A stretch of DNA of 64,000 bases. Origin: UBA4636 sp963650915. Its GTDB lineage: Bacteria > Bacillota > Clostridia > Christensenellales > Borkfalkiaceae. Below the pieces are notes generated by a model, which ran no database searches, was not told the origin of the DNA, and saw nothing but the letters and a program-made list of their open reading frames with translations. The position numbers and the translations under genes are program-made. The stretch spans positions 1 to 64,000 of the forward strand of contig CAVJMJ010000004.1 of the NCBI GenBank assembly GCA_963650915.1, in the 5' to 3' direction. Numbering within the stretch: position 1 is the first letter of the stretch; the number at the start of each line of letters is the position of its first letter. Below, piece by piece: positions 8,301 to 20,300 of the stretch.

Positions 8301-11300
8301 TGTCGAAAACATCGTAGAAAAATTTGAAGACGGCGAAAGCGTTAAATACCTTACCGTAGGCGAATACTCCGACTTTGCCGCTCTTTCCGAAAAACTTCTT
8401 TCCGTCACGGTAGAAGAAGTTTTGAATAACTTGAACGGCGAATACTGGGCAGATCGTATGGGCAAAATCGCATTGGGCGATCTTACCGCATATCTCTTCA
8501 ACAAAGTATTACCTCTCGAAATCGAATTTAACTACTCTAACGGCAAATGGGCGATTACGAGCGATTATCTCGACGAACTCATTAAGAACGTGGCAAATAC
8601 CACTATCGGCGATATCGTAAACGCTCTTAAATCGGGCGATCCCGAACTTATCGAAGAAAAATTCATCGCAAAACTCGGAACGACGAACGTAGGCGATATC
8701 GTTTACGCCGTATTATCTCTCGCAAAAGTTACCGACGTAATGGTTAAAGACTCGAGCGATTGCGGATACACGCTTACCGAAAAATATGCGGACTTCAACA
8801 CTCTCGCTCAAACCGTATTCGGAATCTTACTGTCAGATATTATAACGAACGGAGACGACGGCGAATACTGGATCGAGGTTTTCGGCGACACTACGATAGG
8901 TGACTTTGCCGACTACTTCTTAACCCAAGAACTTAAAGAAAACGGTTTTATTAAAGCCGTAAGAGACATTTCCGTAAACGACGTTCTTACCCTCGTAAAA
9001 TCGGAATCCCTATCCGACATCGTTTACACTCTCCAAGAAATCTTCGAAGGCGTAACCGTTAACGACGTTACCAAATTATTCGGCGTTACGAATACGAACA
9101 ACGAAGCGTTAAACAAATTACTCGATACCGAATTAAACTTCCTTATCGGGCTTATAAACACTCCCGACATTTTCGGCGAACTTGCATACGAATTCAAAGA
9201 CATTTCCTTATCCGACGCATTCGGCGACTTATTGGAAGGTAAAATCGACAAAGAAAACGCTTTCGTTAAAGCGACGCTTTCGGTAACCTTCGGTGACATC
9301 TTCGGCATCTGCGGAGCGGACAACAAGGAAGAAATCGCCGACATTATATATAATAGATATATAGGCGTTTACGTAGGCGATATAATGTCCCTCTTCTTCG
9401 AAGTCGATCGTAACCAACAAGCCGTTTCCACCATTGCGGACGTTTTGATTAACGATTTAGTCGCCGCAATCGTAAACGATAACGTAGTCGAATACCTTTA
9501 TAAGACTTTCGGCGACGTTACCATCGGCGATATATTGTTCACGACGGATAAATCGCACGAAGTATTCGGGTACACCGTATCCAAGGTTGACGGTAAATGG
9601 GTTGCCGTTTCCGAAAGCGGAAATCTCGACTCTCTCGTAGGCGACATATTAAACGTTAAACTCAAAGGTATTTACGACGACGTACAAGACCTTGACGAAT
9701 TGGAAGCCGACCTTATCAAAGTATCGGGCAACGTTACTTTGGGTGAATTCGGCAAACTTGTTTACGACAATTCCGAATTGCAAATCGGCGTCGTAGACAA
9801 ACTTTACGCGCTTAAACTTGCCGACGTTATCAAAAACGTTTTCGAAGGCAGTATATTGGATTACCTTAAAGAATTCGCACTCGATCTCAGCGTAAACGAT
9901 CTTGTAGGCTTCTTGCTCACCGACGAAGTTAAGAACAATGCCTTCATGAAGGCATCGCTCGGAATCACCGGCAACACGGTTTTGGGTCTCGTACAATCGG
10001 AAACTCTTGCCGACGTCGTTTACAAACTCCAAAATATCTTCGACGGCGTTCAGGTATTAAATATTACCGAATTGTTCGGTTTAGGCAATACAGACAACGT
10101 CGCATTGAATAAATTACTCGACACCGAATTGAACTTCTTCTTCGGTCTTATCGGCACGAACGATTTAGTAGGAGAAATCTCTTACGAATTCGGCGACATC
10201 ACTTTAGGTGACGCAATCTCTAAATATATCGAAGACGTAGTCGACGTCGACAACATGTTGATAAAATCGACCCTTTCCTTCTCGGTTGACGACGTACTCG
10301 ATATGATTACCGCTCAGTCTTCGCAAGAAATCGTAGACTTAATCTTCGATAAATACGTCGGTGTGAACGTAGGCGATGTAATCGAACTCTTCGCGGTAAT
10401 TCCCGATACGAAGCTTACCGAAACTATAGTCGACATCAACCTCGTAAGCGTAGCGAAAGCGATTATGGACGGAACCGTCGTCGACTTTATGAAGACGACC
10501 TTCGGCGAAACCACGATAGGCGATATTGCTTACACTATACTTTCCGTTGCGAACGCCGACGGCGTTATACTCGAAACCGCAAACGGTTACGAACTCAGCG
10601 AAGCTTACGCCGAACTCAACGACTTTTTCGGCACGATATCGGCAATTAAAGTAGTAGAATTTGCAGAAAACGCAAGCGATGCCGAATACTTAAAGGGCAT
10701 CTTCGGCGAAACCACCGTTGGTAACGTTTTGGATATCGTTATCCCCGAGGACGTTGAAGAAAACAAATTCGTCAAAGCCGTACGCGGTATTTCCGTAAAC
10801 GACGTAGTGGAAATGGCGCAGGTTGAGGACGTTTCCTCTCTCGTTACAAAATTACAAACGATCTTCGACGGCGTTCAGGTATTAAACGTTACCGAATTGT
10901 TCGGTTTAAACAATACCGACAACGACGCATTGAATAAATTACTCGACACCGAATTGAACTTCTTCTTCGGTCTTATCGGCACGAACGATTTAGTAGGAGA
11001 AATCTCTTACGAATTCGGCGACATCACTTTAGGTGACGCAATCTCTAAATATATCGAAGACGTAGTCGACGTCGACAACATGTTGATAAAATCGACCCTT
11101 TCCTTCTCGGTTGACGACGTACTCGATATGATTACCGCTCAGTCTTCGCAAGAAATCGTAGACTTAATCTTCGATAAATACGTCGGTGTGAACGTAGGCG
11201 ATGTAATCGAACTCTTCGCGGTAATTCCCGATACGAAGCTTACCGAAACTATAGTCGACATCAACCTCGTAAGCGTAGCGAAAGCGATTATGGACGGAAC

Positions 11301-14300
11301 CGTCGTCGACTTTATGAAGACGACCTTCGGCGAAACCACGATAGGCGATATTGCTTACACTATACTTTCCGTTGCGAACGCCGACGGCGTTATACTCGAA
11401 ACCGCAAACGGTTACGAACTCAGCGAAGCTTACGCCGAACTCAACGACTTTTTCGGCACGATATCGGCAATTAAAGTAGTAGAATTTGCAGAAAACGCAA
11501 GCGATGCCGAATACTTAAAGAACGTCTTCGGCAAAACTACCGTAGGTAACGTTTTGGATATCGTTATTCCCGATGACGTTGAAGAAAACAAATTCGTCAA
11601 AGCCGTACGCAACGTCAACGTAAACGATATAGTTGCAATGGCGACTGCCGAAGACCTTCCTACGATCGTCAACAAATTGGAAGACATCTTTAACGGCTTG
11701 ACTTTAAACGACGCATGCACACTCGTTTATAAAGAAGAAATTAACAACGAAGCCTTAAAGAAGATCTTAGGTACCGAATTTAACTTCTTCTTCGATTTAA
11801 TGCTCTCAACCGACGTTTTGGGCGATTTCAGAGAAGAATTCGGCACGTTAAGCATTAAAGACGCAATCGGAAGTTACGTAACGGTCGAAAACGCATTCCT
11901 CGACGCTACGATGGCTTTGAACGTCGAAAACGTTTTCGCTATGGCGGAAGCAACCTCCGCTAATGATATCCTCGGCGAAGTTAAGAAAATTTACGAAGGC
12001 GTTACCTTCGGTAATATCTTCGAACTCGCAGGAATTTCTCAAACCTCCAACGAGGCGTTAAACAACTTACTCGACACCAAGATCAATACCGTTATAGACA
12101 TCGTTCTTGCCGAAGACAAACTTGGCGCAATCGCCGACGAATTCAAGGACGTAACTCTCGGCGCGGCAATCAAAGATTTCCTTACCGGTAAAGTCGATAC
12201 CGAAAACGCATTCGTTAAAGCGTTGCTCACCTTCGGCGTTGCGACGGTAATAGATATCGTCAAAGCCGAAGACACGGATGCTCTTATCGAAATATTCCAA
12301 GGTCTTTTCAAAGACGTAACCGTAGGCGACTTGGTCGGTTTGTTCTACAACGACGTTCCCACCGATGCAGCGAATACTATTTACGCCGTTAAATTAAACG
12401 ATATCGTAAAGGCTATAAACGAAGACCGTTTGTTTGCCTTCTTGTACGACACCTTCGGCGACGTTGCCCTCGGCGACATAGTATTCAAGAGCGGTGAACT
12501 TTACGACGTCGGCAGTTATCAGGTTTACAAGACCGAGAACGGTTGGAAAGCCGAAAGCACGACCGGTGAACTTTCAGACCTTCTCACGAAAGTTCTTAAC
12601 GTCAGACTCGGCGGTATTTACGACGACGTTTCAAGTCAAGAACAATTAAAAGAAGACCTTACAACACTCGTCGGCGACACCACCGTAGGCGACGTCGGAA
12701 CGTTGGCGTTTGACAACGAACAAGGCATCGGCGTTATCGATAAACTTTACGCAATCAAATTTGCCGACATAATCGAAGCATCCTTCAACGGAACGATTTT
12801 GTCCATGTTGAAAGACTTTGCGTACGGTGTAACGATTTATGACTTAGTCGGTTTCCTCTTGGGTGACACTCTCAACAATAACGCATTCGTTAAAGCAACG
12901 CTCGGTATTTCCGCGCAAACCGTGGAAAACCTCGCAAACGCAGGCGTTCCTCTCTATGCGGTTGCCGATCTTTATAGCGGTGTCGTATTCGGCGATATCT
13001 TGGCTATATGCGGTCTTACCGAAGCCCCCGTTTCTTGTGCTGAACCTTTATTCGAGGCAAAACTCGACAATTTAATCAGAGCAATCAATGACGGAACGAT
13101 TACCGAATACGTTATCGATACCGTAGGCGACTTGGCTATTTCCAACGTAATAAACGACGTCGAAACCTTAACCGGTGCGACGATTATCTCCGACGAACTT
13201 TTAAATAACGCTTTCGTATCCGCCGTTTTAGGCATAAGTGTCGAAACCGTTTACGACGCTGTAACGAGCGAAAATTCGTTAAACGCATTTGCCGAAATAT
13301 TCGTCGGTTCCACCCTTAAAGACGTTTACGAGATTTTTGCCGAAGTTCCCGAATTCGACAGTCTTAAGACTATTTTAAGTCTTGACATCGGCAACTTAAT
13401 AAAAGATCTCTCGGCAGGCAACACCGCAACCCTCGAAAAGACTTTAACCCAAGCCTTTGACGAACTTCCCGTCGGAATTAAAGCGGGAATAATCACTACG
13501 GCGGCATTGGTCGGCGTAACGATTTACCTCGTCAACAACGACCTCTTCGTTAAACTCGTAAAAGATATTTTGGGCGAAGAAGCGACTTGGGGTAGCGTAC
13601 TCGGAGAAACCCTCGGTTACACTCACAACGAAACCACCGGCAATTACTCCTCAAAATACGGCGTCAACCCGCTTATGAACATGCTACTTAACGAAAACGT
13701 AGCAACCACTTTAACCACGGGTTATCCGTTATTTAACAATATTAAGAATTACGTAACCATAGGCAACTTGCTTACGGCTTACGACCAATTTGGCGACACC
13801 GTAGCGAACGCCCTCGGTATGTCTATCGTTTCGACGACCGACGGCTACGCTTTGGACGGCGAATACAAGAACTTTACCGACAACTTGTTCAATCTTGCCC
13901 TCGGCGACTTCTTCACCGAAGAAAACGCTCTTAAAGACGGGCAATCCATTAAAGACTTGTTGTACGACACCTTCAAACTTAACACGATAGGCGACCTTAC
14001 GGGCTACTTTATCGACGACGAAATCGAAAAGAACCTCTTCGTTGCAGCCGTTTTAGGCGTTTCGTTAGAAGACATAATCTACTTAACGAAGGTAAACGCC
14101 GTAGACGACATCGTCGTTAAGATGCAAGATATCTTCGAAGGCGTAGAAATCGTAAACATCACCGAATTATTCGGTTTGGGCATGACGAGTAACGACGCTT
14201 TGAACGCCGTACTCGACACCAAACTCGGTTTCTTGTTCTCGCTCATCACTTCTACCGACGTATTGTCGGCAATAAGAGCGGAATACGGCGAAATCACCCT

Positions 14301-17300
14301 TTCCGCGATATTTGCTCAAATCATTCCCGAAGACGTAGCCTCCAACGCATTCATGAAAGCAACCCTTTCGTTCAGCGTGGAAACACTCTTCGCTATTTTG
14401 GCAACCGATAATTTAACCGACGCATTTGCGGTAGTTAAAAAACTTTATGACGGAGTAACCTTCGGCAACGCTCTCGAATTATTCGGCGCAACCGATATGA
14501 AGAACGAAGCCCTTCACAAACTTATGTCCGTCAAGATTAACTCCGTAATCGACGCATTGCTTGCCGAAGACAAACTCGGTTCTTTGGTCGGTGTAATAGG
14601 CGACCTCTCCGTAGGCGACTTTATCGCCCCCGCGGAAGGCACAGACAACTTATTCCTCCAAGAAACTTACGCAATAGACGTTCAAACGATTTACGACCTT
14701 ATCACGGCGGAAGACGTTAACGAAAGAGTTGAAACTTTACGTGGCATTTACGCTAAGTCCGACTTCGGCGATGTATACGAATTATTCTCCGGTATGAGCG
14801 TTACCGAAAACAACGGTTTGAACAAGTTACTCGACATAACCTTCGTTTCCGTAATCGACGCTATATTTGCCGAAAACAGAACGGAAGCGCTTGTTAACTT
14901 AGTCGGCGGAATCACCGTCGGTGACTTCTTCAAAACCGAACAAACTCCCGATAAGACCCTCATAAACGAAACTTACGCAATAAGCGTTAAAGACGTTTAC
15001 GACCTTATCGTAGCAGAAGGGCTTTCCGGCAAAGTCAACAAGATTAAAGAAATCTACGCTAAGTCTTCAATCGGTTCGATATTCGAAATGTTCGATATCG
15101 GCGATAAAGACAACGAAGGTATTGCCAAAGTGTTCGGTATAACATTCGTCGAAATCATCGACGTTTTGATGGCAGACAACAAACTTGACGCTACCTTCAA
15201 CGTAATAGGCGACCTCTCCTTCGGTGACTTCTTCGAACCCGCAGGCGGTACGGAAAAGACCCTCCTTAAAGAAACTTATTCCATCGACCTTTGCGACATT
15301 TACGACTTTATCGTAGCACCCGGTATTTCCGGCAAGGTAGATAAGTTTGAAGAAGTTTACGCGGAATCTTCAATCGGCTCGATAGTAGAATTGTTCACCG
15401 ATAAGAGTTATTCCGAAAACAACGGTTTGAACAAGTTATACGCCATTAAATTTACCTCTATCCTCGACGCCGTTATGTCCGAAGACAAACTTCAATCGAC
15501 GCTTGACTTGATAGACGATATCACGGTGGGCGACTTTATCGAACCCGCAGACGGAACGGACAACACCTTCCTCAACGAAACTTACGACATAAGCGTACAA
15601 AACGTTTACGACCTCATCACGGCGGAAGGGCTTTCCGGTAAGGCAAACAAAGTCAAAGAATTGTACCCGCAATCTTCGATAGGCGACACCCTCGGCGTGT
15701 TTGATATCGGCGACCTCGGCAACAAAGCGTTAAATAAACTTTACGCAATTAAGTACTCTTCTATAATCGATGCGTTAATGTCCGAAGACAAGTTAGGCGA
15801 ATCCGTTAAACTTATCGGAACAATTTCCATCGGCGACGGGCTTTCGCTTGCAAAAACGTACACCAACAGCTTTATAGTCGAATCGTTGTCGATTAACGTA
15901 CAAAACGTTTACGACGTAATCGTTAAAGACAACTTAAACGACAGATTAGACGTTATAAGAGGCATCTTTGTTGAATCCGACATCGAATCGGTATTCGAAG
16001 CGTTCGGGCTTAAGTTATCCGGTAACAGAGGTTTGGATAAGATTCTCGACACCAAACTTATGAAGATAGTCGACATAGCGTTGAGCGGTGACGTAGTAAA
16101 CGAAATCATCAAAGAAATCGGCGACATCACCGTTAAAGACTTCTTCGGTTCCGGTGAGTCTTCCAACTCCAACAAATTCTTAAAGGCAACTTACTCCATC
16201 TCGATTAAAAACGTAATCGAAGTCGCACGCGACTTCAGCGTCAACACGCTGTTTAGCACGCTTGCAACCATCTACAACGGCGTTAAACTCGTGGACGTAT
16301 TGAATATGTTCACGAGCGCAAGCCTCGACGGTGCGGTAAAAGAAGCCTTCAACCTCGAACTCGATTCCCTCTTCACGGCAATCGCGACGAGCGATTATTC
16401 CTATGTAAAGACTTACTTAAAATCCGTTTACAACGCAACCACGACTCTTGAAAAAGTCGGTCTTGCGGCTGTAGTAGGCGGTATGGCAACGGCACTTTAC
16501 TTTATTAACAACGATCTCTTAGTTTCACTTGCTACTAAGGCTTTCGGCGAAGAAGCAACCTGGGCAGACGCTTTGGGCGGAGTTTTAGGTTATACCTTGA
16601 ACGATGACGGCAACTACGTTAACGCAATAGGTTACAACTCCTTTATGGACACCTTACTCAAAGAAAAGGTAAAGGCGACGTTGACAAAGGGTTACCCCTT
16701 ATTCAATACCTTCAAGACACACGTTACTATCGGCAACATGCTCACCGCTTCCACAAGCGTGGCAAACGCAGTAACCAATGCCATCGGTATGAACATCGTC
16801 GCAACCGAAAAAGGCTTTGCTTTGGATAACGAATTCAAACCGTTTACGGATAACCTCTTTAACTATCCGATAAGCGAAATTATGGCTTCCGCCAAAGTCG
16901 TTATAGACCCCTCTCTTATCAAAGAATCCCTCTATAACACGTTTAGCGTGAACAGAGTCGGCGATATCCTTGCCTTCTTCGTTAACAGACAGTCTGTCGT
17001 TTCCTTAGTTGCGGAATTCGACGAAACTGCTTCGGAATGGCAGGTAACCGGTACTGGCGCAAGCGTAATTGCACGCATGCTCAACGTAACCTTTGCCGAA
17101 GTCTACACGATGCTTAAAAACAAAGACTACTCGGTAGTAAGCAAAGTCCTCGGCGACACGACGTTACTCGACGTAGTAAAAGCATTTAAACCCGAATTGG
17201 CAGATAATGCTACGATTGCTTTCGTACTCAACTTGGCTATTAAAGACGTTATCAACTGCGTACGCGGTCAGATAACGATAGGCTCGCTCATCGGCGACTG

Positions 17301-20300
17301 GACGATTGGCGACATTGCGGGCGACTACTTACCCGACATGATCGATAAAGACTCCGAATTCGCAAAAGTATTCCTCGGCATGACATTAAGCGAAGTCTAC
17401 GGAATGCGTAGCGGTGCCAAATCCAAGATTATGGAAAAATTCGGCGAATTCACCTTCGGCGACACACTCGGTTTCTTCGGCTACAACGTCGACGACGACA
17501 CCGACGCTTTGGTTAAATCCGTACTCGACCTTAAACTTAACATCTTCGACGGCGGATTAAACGGCGGTCTTGAAGTAATCATGAACACCGTTAAAGGTCA
17601 AAAACTCGGTCTTATCCTCGGCTACACCTATGACGAAGACAAAGGCGTTTGGTACGACGGATCTACCGAAGTAACAGGTATCTTTGCAACCCTCGCGGGC
17701 AAGACGATTACCGAAATCTCCGACCCCGAATTCTTCAACGGTCTTAAACTCGGCGAAGCTTTGGGCTACACCGAGAAAGACGGCGTTTGGTACAACGGCG
17801 ACAAGGAACTTGACGGTATAGTCGGCGCAATGGTCGGCCATACCATAAAAGAAATCACAAACGATCCTACTTCCGTCATAATGGATATCCAACTCGGTGA
17901 AGCTTTGGGCTACACCAAGGTAACCGACGATGAAGGCAATGTCACTTGGTACAACGGCGAAGTCTCCGATGCCAACAAAGTAACCGGCGTATTCGCAACC
18001 CTTGCAAGCAAGACTATCAAAGATATTTCCGAAAAACCCGATGATATCATCAACGGCATCGTTTTGGGCGAAGCTTTGGGCTACACCAAGGTAACCGACG
18101 ATGAAGGCAATGTCACTTGGTACAACGGCGAAGTCTCCGATGCCAACAAAGTAACCGGCGTATTCGCAACCCTTGCAAGCAAGACTATCAAAGATATTTC
18201 CGAAAAACCCGATGATATCATCAACGGCATCGTTTTGGGCGAAGCTTTGGGCTACACCAAGGTAACCGACGATGAAGGCAATGTCACTTGGTACANNNNN
18301 NNNNNNNNNNNNNNNNNNNNNNNNNNNNNNNNNNNNNNNNNNNNNNNNNNNNNNNNNNNNNNNNNNNNNNNNNNNNNNNNNNNNNNNNNNNNNNNNNNNN
18401 NNNNNNNNNNNNNNNNNNNNNNNNNNNNNNNNNNNNNNNNNNNNNNNNNNNNNNNNNNNNNNNNNNNNNNNNNNNNNNNNNNNNNNNNNNNNNNNNNNNN
18501 NNNNNNNNNNNNNNNNNNNNNNNNNNNNNNNNNNNNNNNNNNNNNNNNNNNNNNNNNNNNNNNNNNNTACACCAAGGTAACCGACGATGAAGGCAATGTC
18601 ACTTGGTACAACGGCGAAGTCTCCGATGCCAACAAAGTAACCGGCGTATTTGCAACCCTTGCAAGCAAGACCATCAAAGAAATTTCCGACGATCCTTCCG
18701 GTATCATTAACGGCGTCGTTTTGGGCGAAGCTTTGGGCTACACCAAGGTAACCGACGAAGAAGGTAATGTCACTTGGTACAACGGAACGACTGAGGTAAC
18801 CGGCGTAATCGCAAGCTTAGTCAACGAAACCATCGGCGATATTGCTTCAAAATCAGACGAAATAATTAACGACGTTTTACTCGGCGATGCTTTGGGTTAT
18901 ACCAAGGTTAAAAACGGAGACGGTACGATCGATCACTGGCTCGATAAAGACGGCAAGAAGGTAACCGGCGCATTAGGTAATTTGGCAAGCAAGAAAATCG
19001 GTGAAATTTCAAAAGATCCCAACTTCGTTAATAACTTAACGCTCGGTGAAGTCATCGATATCGACTCTTCCAACAAGATTCTTTACGCTTTAAAAGGCAC
19101 CAAGATCGGTGACTTGTCAACAGCAATCAACGATATGGAAATCGGCACCGTCCTCGGCTATTACAAGGTAACCGACGAAGCTACAGGTGCAGTTACTTGG
19201 TACACCGATGAAGAGTGTACAAATAAAGCCACCGGCATTACCGCCGCTTTATCCGACATCACGATTAAAGATCTTAACGAAACGACGTTAAAGAACAAGA
19301 TCAACACGTTGACGCTCGGCGAAGTTATCACTATCGACGATGACAGCAATTCCATTTTGAAGGTTCTTAGCGACAAAAAAATCGGTAACTTGTCAAGCGC
19401 TCTTAACGACCTTTACCTCGGCGAAGCTTTGGGCTACACCAAGGTAACCGACGAAGAAGGTAATGTCACTTGGTACAACGGCGAAGTTAAAGAAGGCAAC
19501 GAGGCAAGCGGAATCATGGCAGCCTTCGTAGGTTTGAAAGTTTCCGAACTTAACGACAACGCCAAATTGAAGGAAAAGATTGAGGATTTGACTCTCGGCG
19601 ACGTTATCACCATAAACGAGAACAGCAACTCCATTTTGAAAGCCCTCGAGGATACCAAGATAAGCGGGTTGTCCGGCGCAATCGACGGTATGAAACTCGG
19701 CAAAGTTCTCGGCTACACCTATGACGAAACTAATAAGATTTGGTGCACCGATGCAGATAAGCAAAACCCTGCCATCGGCATTACCGGCGCTTTGTCCGAC
19801 CTCACCGTTAAAGAACTTAACGACGAAACGACGTTAAAGGCAAAGATCAACACGTTGAAGCTCGGTGAAGTTATCACTATCGATAACAATAACAAGATTC
19901 TTTCGAATTTAAGCGAGACCCCGATCGGCGAAATGTCCGACGCAATCAACAATATGCAACTCGGCACCGTTCTCGGCTGTTATCAAGACACCGACGGAAA
20001 GTGGTACACCGATGCAGAGAAGCAAAACTCTGCCACCGGCATTACCGGCGCTTTGGCAGACCTTAAAATCAGCGAACTTGACGACGCGACTTTGAAGACA
20101 AAGATCGAGGGTTTGAAACTCGGTGAAGTTATCACTATAGGCGAGAACAGCAACTCCATTTTGAAGGTTCTCCAAAACACGGAAATCTCCAAGTTGGGAA
20201 CCGCTCTTGACGACCTTTACCTCGGCGATGCTTTGGGTTATACCAAGGTAACCGACGACACCACCGGCGAGATCACCGGTTGGACGAAAGACGGCAAAGA

